NCBI GenBank assembly: GCA_963169155.1
Contig: CAUJGI010000688.1
Coordinates: forward strand, 1-5,549
Length of the DNA: 5,549 nt
Direction: 5' to 3'
Source: Chloroflexota bacterium
GTDB taxonomy: Bacteria > Chloroflexota > Anaerolineae > Promineifilales > Promineifilaceae
Shown here: one piece after another, positions 1 through 5,267 of the stretch
Numbering within the stretch: the first letter of the stretch is position 1
Layout: every line of letters starts with the position of its first letter
Notes under the pieces: generated by a model
Told to the model about the DNA's origin: nothing
Databases searched by the model: none
The model's input: only the letters and a program-made list of their open reading frames with translations
Program-made: the position numbers and the translations under genes

Positions 1-1794
1 CGTTACCGGACGTGCCCAGTACGTGCCATTTTCCCGGTAACTCATCAATCGCCCATCGACCGACAGCCAGAAATCTTCTTGGGCATTTAGCTCCAAAATC
101 TCGACCGAGTCACTGTCAGAATGGTAGATGCGCGGTTGAATACGTGGGTGCTCGCCGCCGCCCCAATCTTTTAGCAGCAAATGATAGTGGCCGCTGTCCG
201 GCTCTACATAGGCGGAAATCTCTTTAATGTTTCCTTGCAGGGAAAAATCGAACAGGGGCAAAGCGGATTCCACCTGGCCATCAACCGCCATAAAAAACGG
301 CCCCTGGTCAATGCTTAAGGTCACGATAAATGTCTCTTCATCCAGCCACACCGGCCCGCCAAAGGTGCCGTCCAAAGCATTGGCGGGTTCCCAATCGTGC
401 CGGGCGATAATTTGCCCAGATGCCACGTCAATGACACGGGAACCGCCGACCGGGTCCCGGTTACCGGTGTAGTTCCCGGCCAGGGTGATGGCCAGGTAGG
501 TGCCGTCGGGCGACCAGATAAAGTTGTTGAACATGTCGGGTGTCACTTCGGGAATTTGGGTGGCTGTTTGACTGCGCCAATCGTAGAGCCAGTAATGCGT
601 TTCCCCGGCAAGCAGCAGCAGCGATTGATCCGGGCTAAAGCTGTGGAAGTAGCGCATGGTTTCGGGGAAAACGGCCGTCAATTCCACTGCTTCGCCACAC
701 GGTACATCGGCCTGCCAGAAACGGCCGTCTTGCGTCAGGATCAGCAAATCACCGCTGTCCGGCAGCCAGAGGTGGCGCATGCCCAGCCCAGGCCCTTCGT
801 AAGGGTAATAAGCATCGAGGATGTAATCAGTGCATTTTTCGCCGCTGGCGGTGTCGTAGATGACAAAGCCTCCATCAGCCGTACCGGGAGGGCCGAGGCT
901 GGCATCGACTTGTTCTTGCGTGTATTCGAAGTAAGCCAGGTAACGGCCGTCTGGTGACCAGCCTTCCAACCACACGTCACCGCCCACAAAAATGGGATCT
1001 TCCGTGATGAGATGGCCTTCCGGCTGGGCAAACGACCGGTAAGAGTCAATAATTTGCAGCAGTTGCTCTTTTGTCGCCAGATAGTCGGCGTGGGCCGCTT
1101 CGTAGTCGGTGGCAAACTTTGGGCTGAATTCAGGACCGGCCGCGTAGGTGAGCGACGTGCCATCATCCAACAGAAAACCGAAGAATTCACTGCGGAAAGT
1201 AGCAAATTCGTTTCGATCATACACCTTATAGCCGCTAGCCTGGTAGGAACGGCCGTTTATCAGCACGGTCTCGCTTTTTTCTACCAGATCATAACCAGTT
1301 CCCATTCCAGGACAGGCACCAGCATATTTTCCGCCTGCCTCCGACGGAACCAAGAAATGTACACTGCCCGCCGACAAGATGATTGAAACACAAATGTCGC
1401 CAGGATATATCTCTCTTAGCCGATTGAGATAAGCAGTACTCGTCATGCCTTCCGGCAGCTCTTCTGTGGGGAAGCCAGAAACGCCTTCGGTAGTAATTTG
1501 AGCTCCCGGCGGATAGCTGATGGTATAGCCGTAAAAATCATTGCGGTAGGTGAGCCAGCCTTCAACCACTTCTGAAGTTGCAGCAGGCATAGGCCCGCTC
1601 GGCGGCAGAGGTGTGGCGCTGGCTGTGGGGACGGATGCCGTTGGTTCTGCTTCAAGCGTAACAACAGCGATGGGAACGGCCGTTGCCGTCAAGAGCACAG
1701 GTCGGGTCACAGCAACAGGGTCGGCGGGTGGGGTGCAGGCAGCGAGGGCAAACAAAATCAACAAACAGGTAGCAATCCAGCCAATGGTTTTCAT
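1..1794 (-). CDS. Secreted lipoprotein with PsbP-like-type domain and C-terminal beta-propeller (C-terminus off window)
   Basis: An open frame of 598 codons begins at ATG 1794 and runs off the left edge without a stop. Residues 1-20 are a lipoprotein signal peptide: MK, a hydrophobic core, then lipobox LAAC with Cys20 as the lipidated residue, so the protein should be anchored on the outer face of the membrane. Residues 21-75 form a Thr/Pro/Ala/Val-rich linker. Residues about 79-255 make a domain opening with WLTYRNDFYGYTISYPPG, a pattern seen in many Chloroflexota lipoproteins and reminiscent of PsbP-like folds (inferred). Residues about 265-598 carry repeated beta-propeller signatures (WSPDGRYLAY at 279, FSPDQSLLLL at 386, WSPDGTYLAI at 427), like TolB/WD40-type repeats. 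No catalytic motif is visible, so a binding or sensing role is likely but unproven. Start choice is supported by the signal peptide and by AAAGGAG eight bases upstream. Five copies of ACGGCCGT lie inside it. Confidence 0.93.
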   Translation of the reverse strand, partial: MKTIGWIATCLLILFALAACTPPADPVAVTRPVLLTATAVPIAVVTLEAEPTASVPTASATPLPPSGPMPAATSEVVEGWLTYRNDFYGYTISYPPGAQITTEGVSGFPTEELPEGMTSTAYLNRLREIYPGDICVSIILSAGSVHFLVPSEAGGKYAGACPGMGTGYDLVEKSETVLINGRSYQASGYKVYDRNEFATFRSEFFGFLLDDGTSLTYAAGPEFSPKFATDYEAAHADYLATKEQLLQIIDSYRSFAQPEGHLITEDPIFVGGDVWLEGWSPDGRYLAYFEYTQEQVDASLGPPGTADGGFVIYDTASGEKCTDYILDAYYPYEGPGLGMRHLWLPDSGDLLILTQDGRFWQADVPCGEAVELTAVFPETMRYFHSFSPDQSLLLLAGETHYWLYDWRSQTATQIPEVTPDMFNNFIWSPDGTYLAITLAGNYTGNRDPVGGSRVIDVASGQIIARHDWEPANALDGTFGGPVWLDEETFIVTLSIDQGPFFMAVDGQVESALPLFDFSLQGNIKEISAYVEPDSGHYHLLLKDWGGGEHPRIQPRIYHSDSDSVEILELNAQEDFWLSVDGRLMSYRENGTYWARPVT

Positions 1795-1802
1795 AATAAA
1801 CG

Positions 1803-1809
1803 CTCCTTT
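1803..1809 (-). promoter_or_regulatory. Shine-Dalgarno site of the lipoprotein gene
   Basis: The minus strand reads AAAGGAG, followed by eight bases and then ATG at 1794. This is the clearest ribosome binding site in the window and fixes the lipoprotein start. A palindrome, GAAACGGCCGTTTC (1819-1832), lies just upstream in the leader. Confidence 0.8.
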
Positions 1810-1924
1810 ACCGTGGGGGAAACGGCCGTTTCACGCAAAAATACCCCAGCCTCCATTCTAACAAGCGGGGTAGAAAGGCGATGTATGGGAGATATATGTT
1901 TAAGCTACGATTGGGGTATAGATC

Positions 1925-1980
1925 GTGATGAGTGAAACGTGAAACGTGATGATTTTCACGTTTCACGCTTCACGTTTCAC
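1925..1980. repeat. Heptamer-built inverted repeat (hairpin) directly after a stop codon
   Basis: Eight consecutive 7-base units fill 56 bases: GTGATGA, GTGAAAC, GTGAAAC, GTGATGA, TTTTCAC, GTTTCAC, GCTTCAC, GTTTCAC. The left half is in one orientation and the right half is its reverse complement. The core stem 1939-1949 pairs perfectly with 1956-1966 around a six-base loop (1950-1955). The stem extends outwards to 1932/1973 with one mismatch, giving 17 of 18 pairs. The repeat shares its last base with the stop codon of the PH-like membrane protein gene (1980-1982), so it sits at the 3' end of that transcript and before the lipoprotein leader. No T-tract follows on the minus strand, so it is not a textbook intrinsic terminator; it could stabilise or trim mRNA ends. 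Confidence 0.85.
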
Positions 1981-2582
1981 TAAAGGTCTAGAATTTGAGC
2001 AGCCAGGGAACGGCCGTCTTTTTTGCCTTTCTGCTGGCGGGCGTCGTGCCATTTGCGGCGGGCTTCTTCGATGTCCCGATTGAGCTGCATCCAGTTGGGG
2101 CTGGCCAGCAGCAGCCCCTCGCGGCGCACGCCAAACAGCAGGCGGGGGAACCAGAGCGAGCGCTGACTCAGCGTTTTGGGCCAGCTGTTCAGCCCAACAA
2201 AGGTGCAGGCGGTACCAAAAAAGGGCTGTACCAGGCGGCGTTCGCCCCCTTTGAGCGCGTCGAAGTCGTAATGCTGGGCCATTTGGGTGGAGGTGACGGC
2301 GGAAATACGGCCGTAGCTAATCTTCACCCCGCGCAGCGGCCCTTGCAGCAGCAGATAGCTGGGTGTTACCACCACCCCAGCACGGCGCACCAGGATGCCG
2401 TAGTACAGCCACAGCAGTACCACCAGCCCTACCACCAACCAGAGCAGATAAAAGGTGGAGCCGAGGAACGGCCGTAGCAAATCCACCACAGCCAGCACCA
2501 GCAGGGTAAGGCCCAGCCACAAGAGCCTGCCCCGCATCCGGCGGCTCATCTGATCGTACAACAGGAGCTTGTGTTTTTTCAT
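1980..2582 (-). CDS. Two-helix membrane protein with bacterial PH-like domain (uncharacterised)
   Basis: A 200-aa protein. A basic N-terminus (MKKHKLLLYDQMSRRMRGR) precedes two hydrophobic segments at about residues 20-38 and 43-65, separated by a very short turn, so the N-terminus and the rest probably lie on the same, cytoplasmic side. Residues about 66-165 look like a bacterial PH-type beta-sandwich: VVVTPSYLLLQGPLRGVKISYGRI matches in style the 'membrane hairpin plus bPH' proteins (DUF304/YdbT-like). This is a fold-level guess. A short amphipathic segment (NRDIEEARRKWHDARQQ, about 168-184) and a Lys-rich tail follow. No catalytic residues are apparent. ATG 2582 is the first plausible start, but the preceding bases are CGCTCCCCC with no Shine-Dalgarno. 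The leader instead carries the octamer-built hairpin. Three ACGGCCGT copies lie inside the gene. Confidence 0.85.
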   Translation of the reverse strand: MKKHKLLLYDQMSRRMRGRLLWLGLTLLVLAVVDLLRPFLGSTFYLLWLVVGLVVLLWLYYGILVRRAGVVVTPSYLLLQGPLRGVKISYGRISAVTSTQMAQHYDFDALKGGERRLVQPFFGTACTFVGLNSWPKTLSQRSLWFPRLLFGVRREGLLLASPNWMQLNRDIEEARRKWHDARQQKGKKDGRSLAAQILDL

Positions 2583-2591
2583 GGGGGAGCG

Positions 2592-2662
2592 TTTGCGAGT
2601 TTGCCAGTATGCGAGTAACCAGTTGAACGATGAAAATTCACTCGCAAACTCGCGACTCGCAC
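2592..2662. repeat. Octamer-built inverted repeat between two genes
   Basis: The spacer between the 106-aa gene (stop at 2670) and the PH-like gene (start 2582) consists almost entirely of 8-base-type units. The left arm reads TTTGCGAG, TTTGCCAG, TATGCGAG (2592-2615). The right arm reads the reverse complements CTCGCAAA, CTCGCGA, CTCGCACA (2641 onwards). TGCGAGT at 2594-2600 and 2610-2616 pairs with ACTCGCA at 2655-2661 and 2640-2646, with an imperfect middle unit. The centre (2617-2639) contains GATGAAAATTCA. It begins eight bases past the upstream gene's stop codon, so it probably forms a 3' end structure and is also part of the next gene's leader. Confidence 0.75.
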
Positions 2663-2669
2663 ACTTTTC

Positions 2670-2990
2670 TTACATTTGGAAAACGCCACGCTGATAGGGC
2701 ACCACTTTGTAGCTAAAATCGGTGACGTACTGCTCCAGCTGGCTGTTGAGGGTCAGCCACATCTCGTTGTCCAGCAGATCGTCCACCGTCTGGCGGTCGC
2801 GGCAGACGAAGCCAACCAGACGGTTGGGGGCGTCGCCGTAGGCGGTGTGCCACACTTCGCTCACCTGAAAACCCATCATTTGCATGGCGGGCACGTACCG
2901 CTGCATGACAAACTGCTGGTACGCCTGCAAATTGACGTCTAATACTTCATAGCTCAGCAACAGTTTTAATCCCGATGGCTTTTCTTCCAT
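2670..2990 (-). CDS. Small conserved protein, possible dimeric alpha/beta-barrel (ABM/NIPSNAP-like)
   Basis: A 106-aa soluble protein with no signal peptide or membrane segment. The pattern suggests a ferredoxin-like, dimeric alpha/beta-barrel: a first strand KLLLSYEVL (about 9-17), a helix LQAYQQFVMQRYVPAMQMMG (about 21-40), strands FQVSEVWHTAYG and NRLVGFVCRD, a helix VDDLLDNEMWLTLNSQLEQY (about 69-88) and a last strand FSYKVVPYQ. This strand-helix-strand-strand-helix-strand order and the length of about 100 aa fit the antibiotic-biosynthesis-monooxygenase, NIPSNAP or EthD type of fold. I infer this from layout and not from a recognised motif, so no reaction can be assigned. Start ATG 2990 is supported by GAGGAAGG just upstream. 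It lies 122 bp after the histidine kinase and 87 bp before the PH-like gene on the same strand. Confidence 0.85.
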   Translation of the reverse strand: MEEKPSGLKLLLSYEVLDVNLQAYQQFVMQRYVPAMQMMGFQVSEVWHTAYGDAPNRLVGFVCRDRQTVDDLLDNEMWLTLNSQLEQYVTDFSYKVVPYQRGVFQM

Positions 2991-2996
2991 TTGTAA

Positions 2997-3004
2997 CCTT
3001 CCTC
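2997..3004 (-). promoter_or_regulatory. Shine-Dalgarno site of the 106-aa protein gene
   Basis: The minus strand reads GAGGAAGG, then six bases, then ATG at 2990. The purine-rich run and spacing support this start codon. Confidence 0.7.
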
Positions 3005-3022
3005 ACGACGGCCAACTTCTAA

Positions 3023-3095
3023 AGTAACCATGAAAAAACAAGTTAACGGTTTTCAGATTGGCCCTATCTCAGCCAGTCACATTAACATGGTTACT
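3023..3095. repeat. 10-bp inverted repeat in the kinase/106-aa gene spacer
   Basis: AGTAACCATG at 3023-3032 is an exact reverse complement of CATGGTTACT at 3086-3095, with 53 bases between. It lies in the 122-bp spacer (2991-3112) downstream of the histidine kinase stop and upstream of the 106-aa gene. A long loop makes a simple terminator unlikely. It could be a chance repeat, a paired protein-binding site, or a base-paired leader structure. One ACGGCCGT copy (3101-3108) sits beside it. No good promoter hexamers are evident. Confidence 0.5.
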
Positions 3096-3112
3096 AAATA
3101 ACGGCCGTAACT

Positions 3113-4882
3113 TTAACCGCTTCCTTCCATCTTAGCCAAAGGAATGGTAAAAGTAAATGTACTGCCTGCTCCCAATTCACTTTCGAAGGTAATTTCGCCA
3201 TCTTGCGCTTCTACCATGCGGCGCACGATAGAAAGCCCCAACCCCCACCCTGGCTGCTCCCGCACCGCTTTGTCCTCGGCGCGAAAGAACTGCGTGAATA
3301 ATTTTTGCTGATCTTCTTCAGAAATGCCCAGCCCGTTGTCTTGAATGCTGACGTAGGCGGAACGGCCGTTGGGCCAGGCCCGCACCACAATTTCGCCGCC
3401 TTCCGGCGTGTACTTGTTGGCATTGCTCATCAGGTTAGAGATTACCTGGCCCATGCGGGCGGCATCGGCAAACACCAGCGGCAGCTCGTCTTCGATGTCG
3501 ATGTGCAGCGATTGCTGGCGGGTGGTGATGCGCTCGCGCAGGCTGTCGGCCACGTCGGCCACCACTTCGCGCAGGTCGAACGGCTTACGATCAAACTTCA
3601 TACGGCCGCTTTCAATGTGGTTGATGTCCGACAGGTCGCTGATCAACGAGCTCATTCGGATGAGATTGCGCCGAATGACTTCAAGAAACTGTTTTTGCTG
3701 GTCGCTCAGCGGCCCGGCCAGCCCGGCATTCATCAGATCGGTATACCCCTTGATCGAGGTCATCGGCACGCGCAGTTCGTGAGCCACCAGGGAAATGAAG
3801 TCGCTCTTGGCCTTGTTGGCGGCATGGATCGCTTCGTACAGCTTGGCATTTTTGATGGCCACCGCCGCCCGGTCGGCCAACCGCTCGACAAAGGCAGTGT
3901 CTTCGCGGTTGATTTCGACGTTTTGCTGCGTCTCCAGGGTAATGAGCCCGGTAATCTCGCCCTCCTGCACGATGGGCACGGCCAGCTGCACATTGGCAGG
4001 GGTACCATCCACCGACTCTTCAGCGGTGACATCGCGGCTGAGCACGGAGCGTTTTTCCTGCATGATCTGGCGCACAATTGGATGGCCTAGCGGCACCAAT
4101 CGGCTTTCGCTGTGATCTTCTTCGCCGCGGAACACCATCAGGCGCAGCACCTGGCGCGTGCCCAGTTTGGCCGCTTCGGCATCCTCGCTGTCCAGCTCTT
4201 CAAACAGACCAATCGAGCCACCCGCGGCGTTGGTGAGGGCAATGGCCCAATTCAGCGACAGGCTGAGCACCTGGTTCAGGTCCAAAGAACGATTGAGCTG
4301 CTGGTCGATGCGCTGAAAGAGGGAAAGCTCCTCGACACGGCGGGCCAGCGCCTGGTCGGTTTGGGTAAAGAGGCGGGCATTTTCAATGGCGATGGCCGCC
4401 TGATTGGCAAAGGTCACCAGCAGACCCAGGTCATCCTTCTCAAAAACGCCGCTGAAGAGGCGGTTGTCCACATAAACTGCGCCGAGGGTGGTGCCGCGCA
4501 CGCGCAGCGGGGCGCACATGATGGAGCGCAGCTGGTAGCCCACCACGCTGGTCTGGTCGGAAAAGCGGGCATCTTCCTGGGCATTGCTAGACAAAATGCC
4601 TTCGCCAGATTTAACGGCCCGGTCGATCACCGTGTAGCTAATGTTGACGGCATCTTCTTCGATGGTTTCCTGGTCGAAGTTGCGGGCGGCGCGGGTTTGG
4701 AGACGGCCGTTTTCGTTGTCGTAGAGCATGAGGAAACCGCGCTCAGCGCCGGTGAGCTGGATGATGGAATCCATGACCTGGTTCAGCACTTCGCCCAGGT
4801 CCAGCGTTTTGCCCAGCTGGGAGCTGACCTCGTAGAGTGCCGCAAGCCGGGCTTCTTGTCGTTCAATCAGTTGGTTACTCAT
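3113..4882 (-). CDS. Cytoplasmic GAF-GAF sensor histidine kinase
   Basis: A 589-aa sensor kinase expected to autophosphorylate a histidine and pass the phosphate to a response regulator. Domain order: a short N-terminal helix (about 5-30), GAF1 (about 30-170, with TGAERGFLMLYD and the SIMCAPLRVRGTTLGAVYVDN core), a connecting helix, GAF2 (about 200-348, with VQLAVPIVQEGEITGLITLE), a coiled-coil linker, a HisKA domain with H-box SLVAHELRVPMTSIKGY (phospho-acceptor His368), then HATPase_c with N-box ISNLMSNANKYTPEGG (Asn487), G1 box DNGLGI (515-520), F-box LFTQFFRAED and G2 box GWGLGLSIV (545-553). All catalytic boxes are intact, so it should be active. There is no membrane segment or receiver domain, so the signal is probably an internal small molecule, redox state or partner protein. 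I chose ATG 4882 because AGGGA precedes it. In-frame ATG 4912 and GTG 4918 would add 10 or 12 residues but lack a ribosome site. Confidence 0.96.
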   Translation of the reverse strand: MSNQLIERQEARLAALYEVSSQLGKTLDLGEVLNQVMDSIIQLTGAERGFLMLYDNENGRLQTRAARNFDQETIEEDAVNISYTVIDRAVKSGEGILSSNAQEDARFSDQTSVVGYQLRSIMCAPLRVRGTTLGAVYVDNRLFSGVFEKDDLGLLVTFANQAAIAIENARLFTQTDQALARRVEELSLFQRIDQQLNRSLDLNQVLSLSLNWAIALTNAAGGSIGLFEELDSEDAEAAKLGTRQVLRLMVFRGEEDHSESRLVPLGHPIVRQIMQEKRSVLSRDVTAEESVDGTPANVQLAVPIVQEGEITGLITLETQQNVEINREDTAFVERLADRAAVAIKNAKLYEAIHAANKAKSDFISLVAHELRVPMTSIKGYTDLMNAGLAGPLSDQQKQFLEVIRRNLIRMSSLISDLSDINHIESGRMKFDRKPFDLREVVADVADSLRERITTRQQSLHIDIEDELPLVFADAARMGQVISNLMSNANKYTPEGGEIVVRAWPNGRSAYVSIQDNGLGISEEDQQKLFTQFFRAEDKAVREQPGWGLGLSIVRRMVEAQDGEITFESELGAGSTFTFTIPLAKMEGSG

Positions 4883-4887
4883 GGGAT

Positions 4888-4893
4888 TTCCCT
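4888..4893 (-). promoter_or_regulatory. Likely Shine-Dalgarno site deciding the kinase start
   Basis: The minus strand reads AGGGAA five bases before ATG 4882. The upstream alternatives, ATG 4912 and GTG 4918, follow CCAAAAGCGTGAAA with no purine-rich anti-16S match. The 4882 start also places the conserved helix and first GAF domain at the usual distance from the N-terminus. Confidence 0.55.
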
Positions 4894-5119
4894 GATTTGT
4901 TATCGCAATCATTTTCACGCTTTTGGTTGTGGCTGTGCCGGGTGGGGCAACGGCCGTTGGCCGCAGTACCGGCTAATTTTTATGGGTAAACGTACCGCGC
5001 ACCGGTTTCCATTGTAATCAATTCTGGTGGGGGCCTACGCATAAATTGCGTGAAAAAATTAGTTGGGAAATGGGGGGTGTGGGTGGTTTTACGGCCGTAT
5101 TCTGGGTAAACTGAGCAGA

Positions 5120-5257
5120 ATGAAAACGCTATCGCAGCAGAACTTTCTAAAGACTTTGCCCGACGTAATGATTCCGCACCTGCCGCCGTACCTGCAAAAA
5201 ATCCAGGTGCACCAGCCGTGGCACTGGCTGATCCAATTCCACTTTGGTGACTGGTAG
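5120..5257 (+). pseudogene. Possible 5' remnant of a broken gene (45 codons)
   Basis: ATG 5120 opens a 45-codon frame, the only plausible plus-strand coding stretch. It starts MKTLSQQNFLKTLPDVM and continues with PHLPPYLQKIQVHQPWHW and LIQFHFGDW before TAG at 5255-5257. The C-terminal half reads like the start of a folded domain, with amphipathic strand LIQFHF followed by GD, not like a complete small protein. Codon choice (CTG, ATC, GTG, CAG, CCG) looks like that of the neighbouring genes. The frame ends abruptly where lower-GC DNA of the VanY-like gene begins. I read it as a truncated stump, though a genuine 45-aa protein cannot be excluded. No strong Shine-Dalgarno precedes it. Confidence 0.35.
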
Positions 5258-5267
5258 AGAACTTGAT

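Larger units (their letters stand above)
671..5098. repeat. Dispersed palindromic octamer ACGGCCGT, 14 copies
   Basis: Perfect copies begin at 671, 721, 943, 1249, 1676, 1822, 2010, 2307, 2468, 3101, 3362, 4703, 4950 and 5091. Any given 8-mer is expected about 0.08 times in 5549 bases at equal base composition, so this is an extreme excess. Ten copies lie within genes and use all three frames: T-A-V (lipoprotein 38-40 and 373-375), x-G-R (DGR, NGR, SYGR) and L-R-P-F (PH-like protein 36-39). Four are intergenic (1822, 3101, 4950, 5091). Eleven of 14 are preceded by A on the plus strand, while only six are followed by T, so the wider context is asymmetric. Five copies (1249, 1676, 2010, 2468, 3362) share GGAACGGCCGT. 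The pattern resembles the cyanobacterial HIP1 octamer in behaviour, not in sequence. Confidence 0.95.
4883..5267. other. 385-bp region between the kinase and the VanY-like gene
   Basis: No intact gene is evident here. It should contain the kinase promoter on the minus strand, but I find no convincing -35/-10 pair. It holds two ACGGCCGT copies (4950, 5091), the first inside palindrome CAACGGCCGTTG (4948-4959). It also has a small hairpin ACGCA-TAAAT-TGCGT (5036-5050), a G-rich run at about 5071-5087, and the short plus-strand ORF at 5120-5257. The segment immediately before the VanY-like stop (5258-5267) is only ten bases. Confidence 0.6.

Noticed and set aside
397..957. Plus-strand open frame of 186 codons
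   Set aside because: Antisense to the lipoprotein gene, whose minus-strand frame is open for 598 codons with a signal peptide and propeller repeats.
741..1220. Minus-strand open frame of 159 codons in another frame
   Set aside because: It overlaps the lipoprotein in a shifted frame and its product is compositionally odd. The lipoprotein frame is continuous through it, so there is no frameshift to explain.
1925..1980. Intrinsic (rho-independent) terminator
   Set aside because: The stem is strong but no T-run follows on the minus strand, and on the plus strand the hairpin runs into a stop codon of an antisense gene.
1995..2477. Plus-strand open frame of 160 codons
   Set aside because: Antisense to the two-helix PH-like protein, which has clear membrane segments and a normal start.
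1925..2662. CRISPR-like repeats in the two spacers
   Set aside because: Units are only 7-8 bases, contiguous without spacers and inverted in the middle; there are no cas genes.
3305..4090. Plus-strand open frame of 261 codons
   Set aside because: Antisense to the kinase catalytic region; the translation is His/Val/Gly-rich shadow sequence without domain features.
4112..5017. Plus-strand open frame of 301 codons
   Set aside because: It lies antisense to the histidine kinase, whose GAF, HisKA and HATPase motifs are unambiguous; high-GC codon bias opens the opposite frame. Its product shows no recognisable motif.
4883..5119. Kinase promoter hexamers (for example TTGATT on the minus strand near 5020)
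   Set aside because: No -10 element at acceptable spacing; AT-rich pieces such as CATAAAAATT lack a matching -35.
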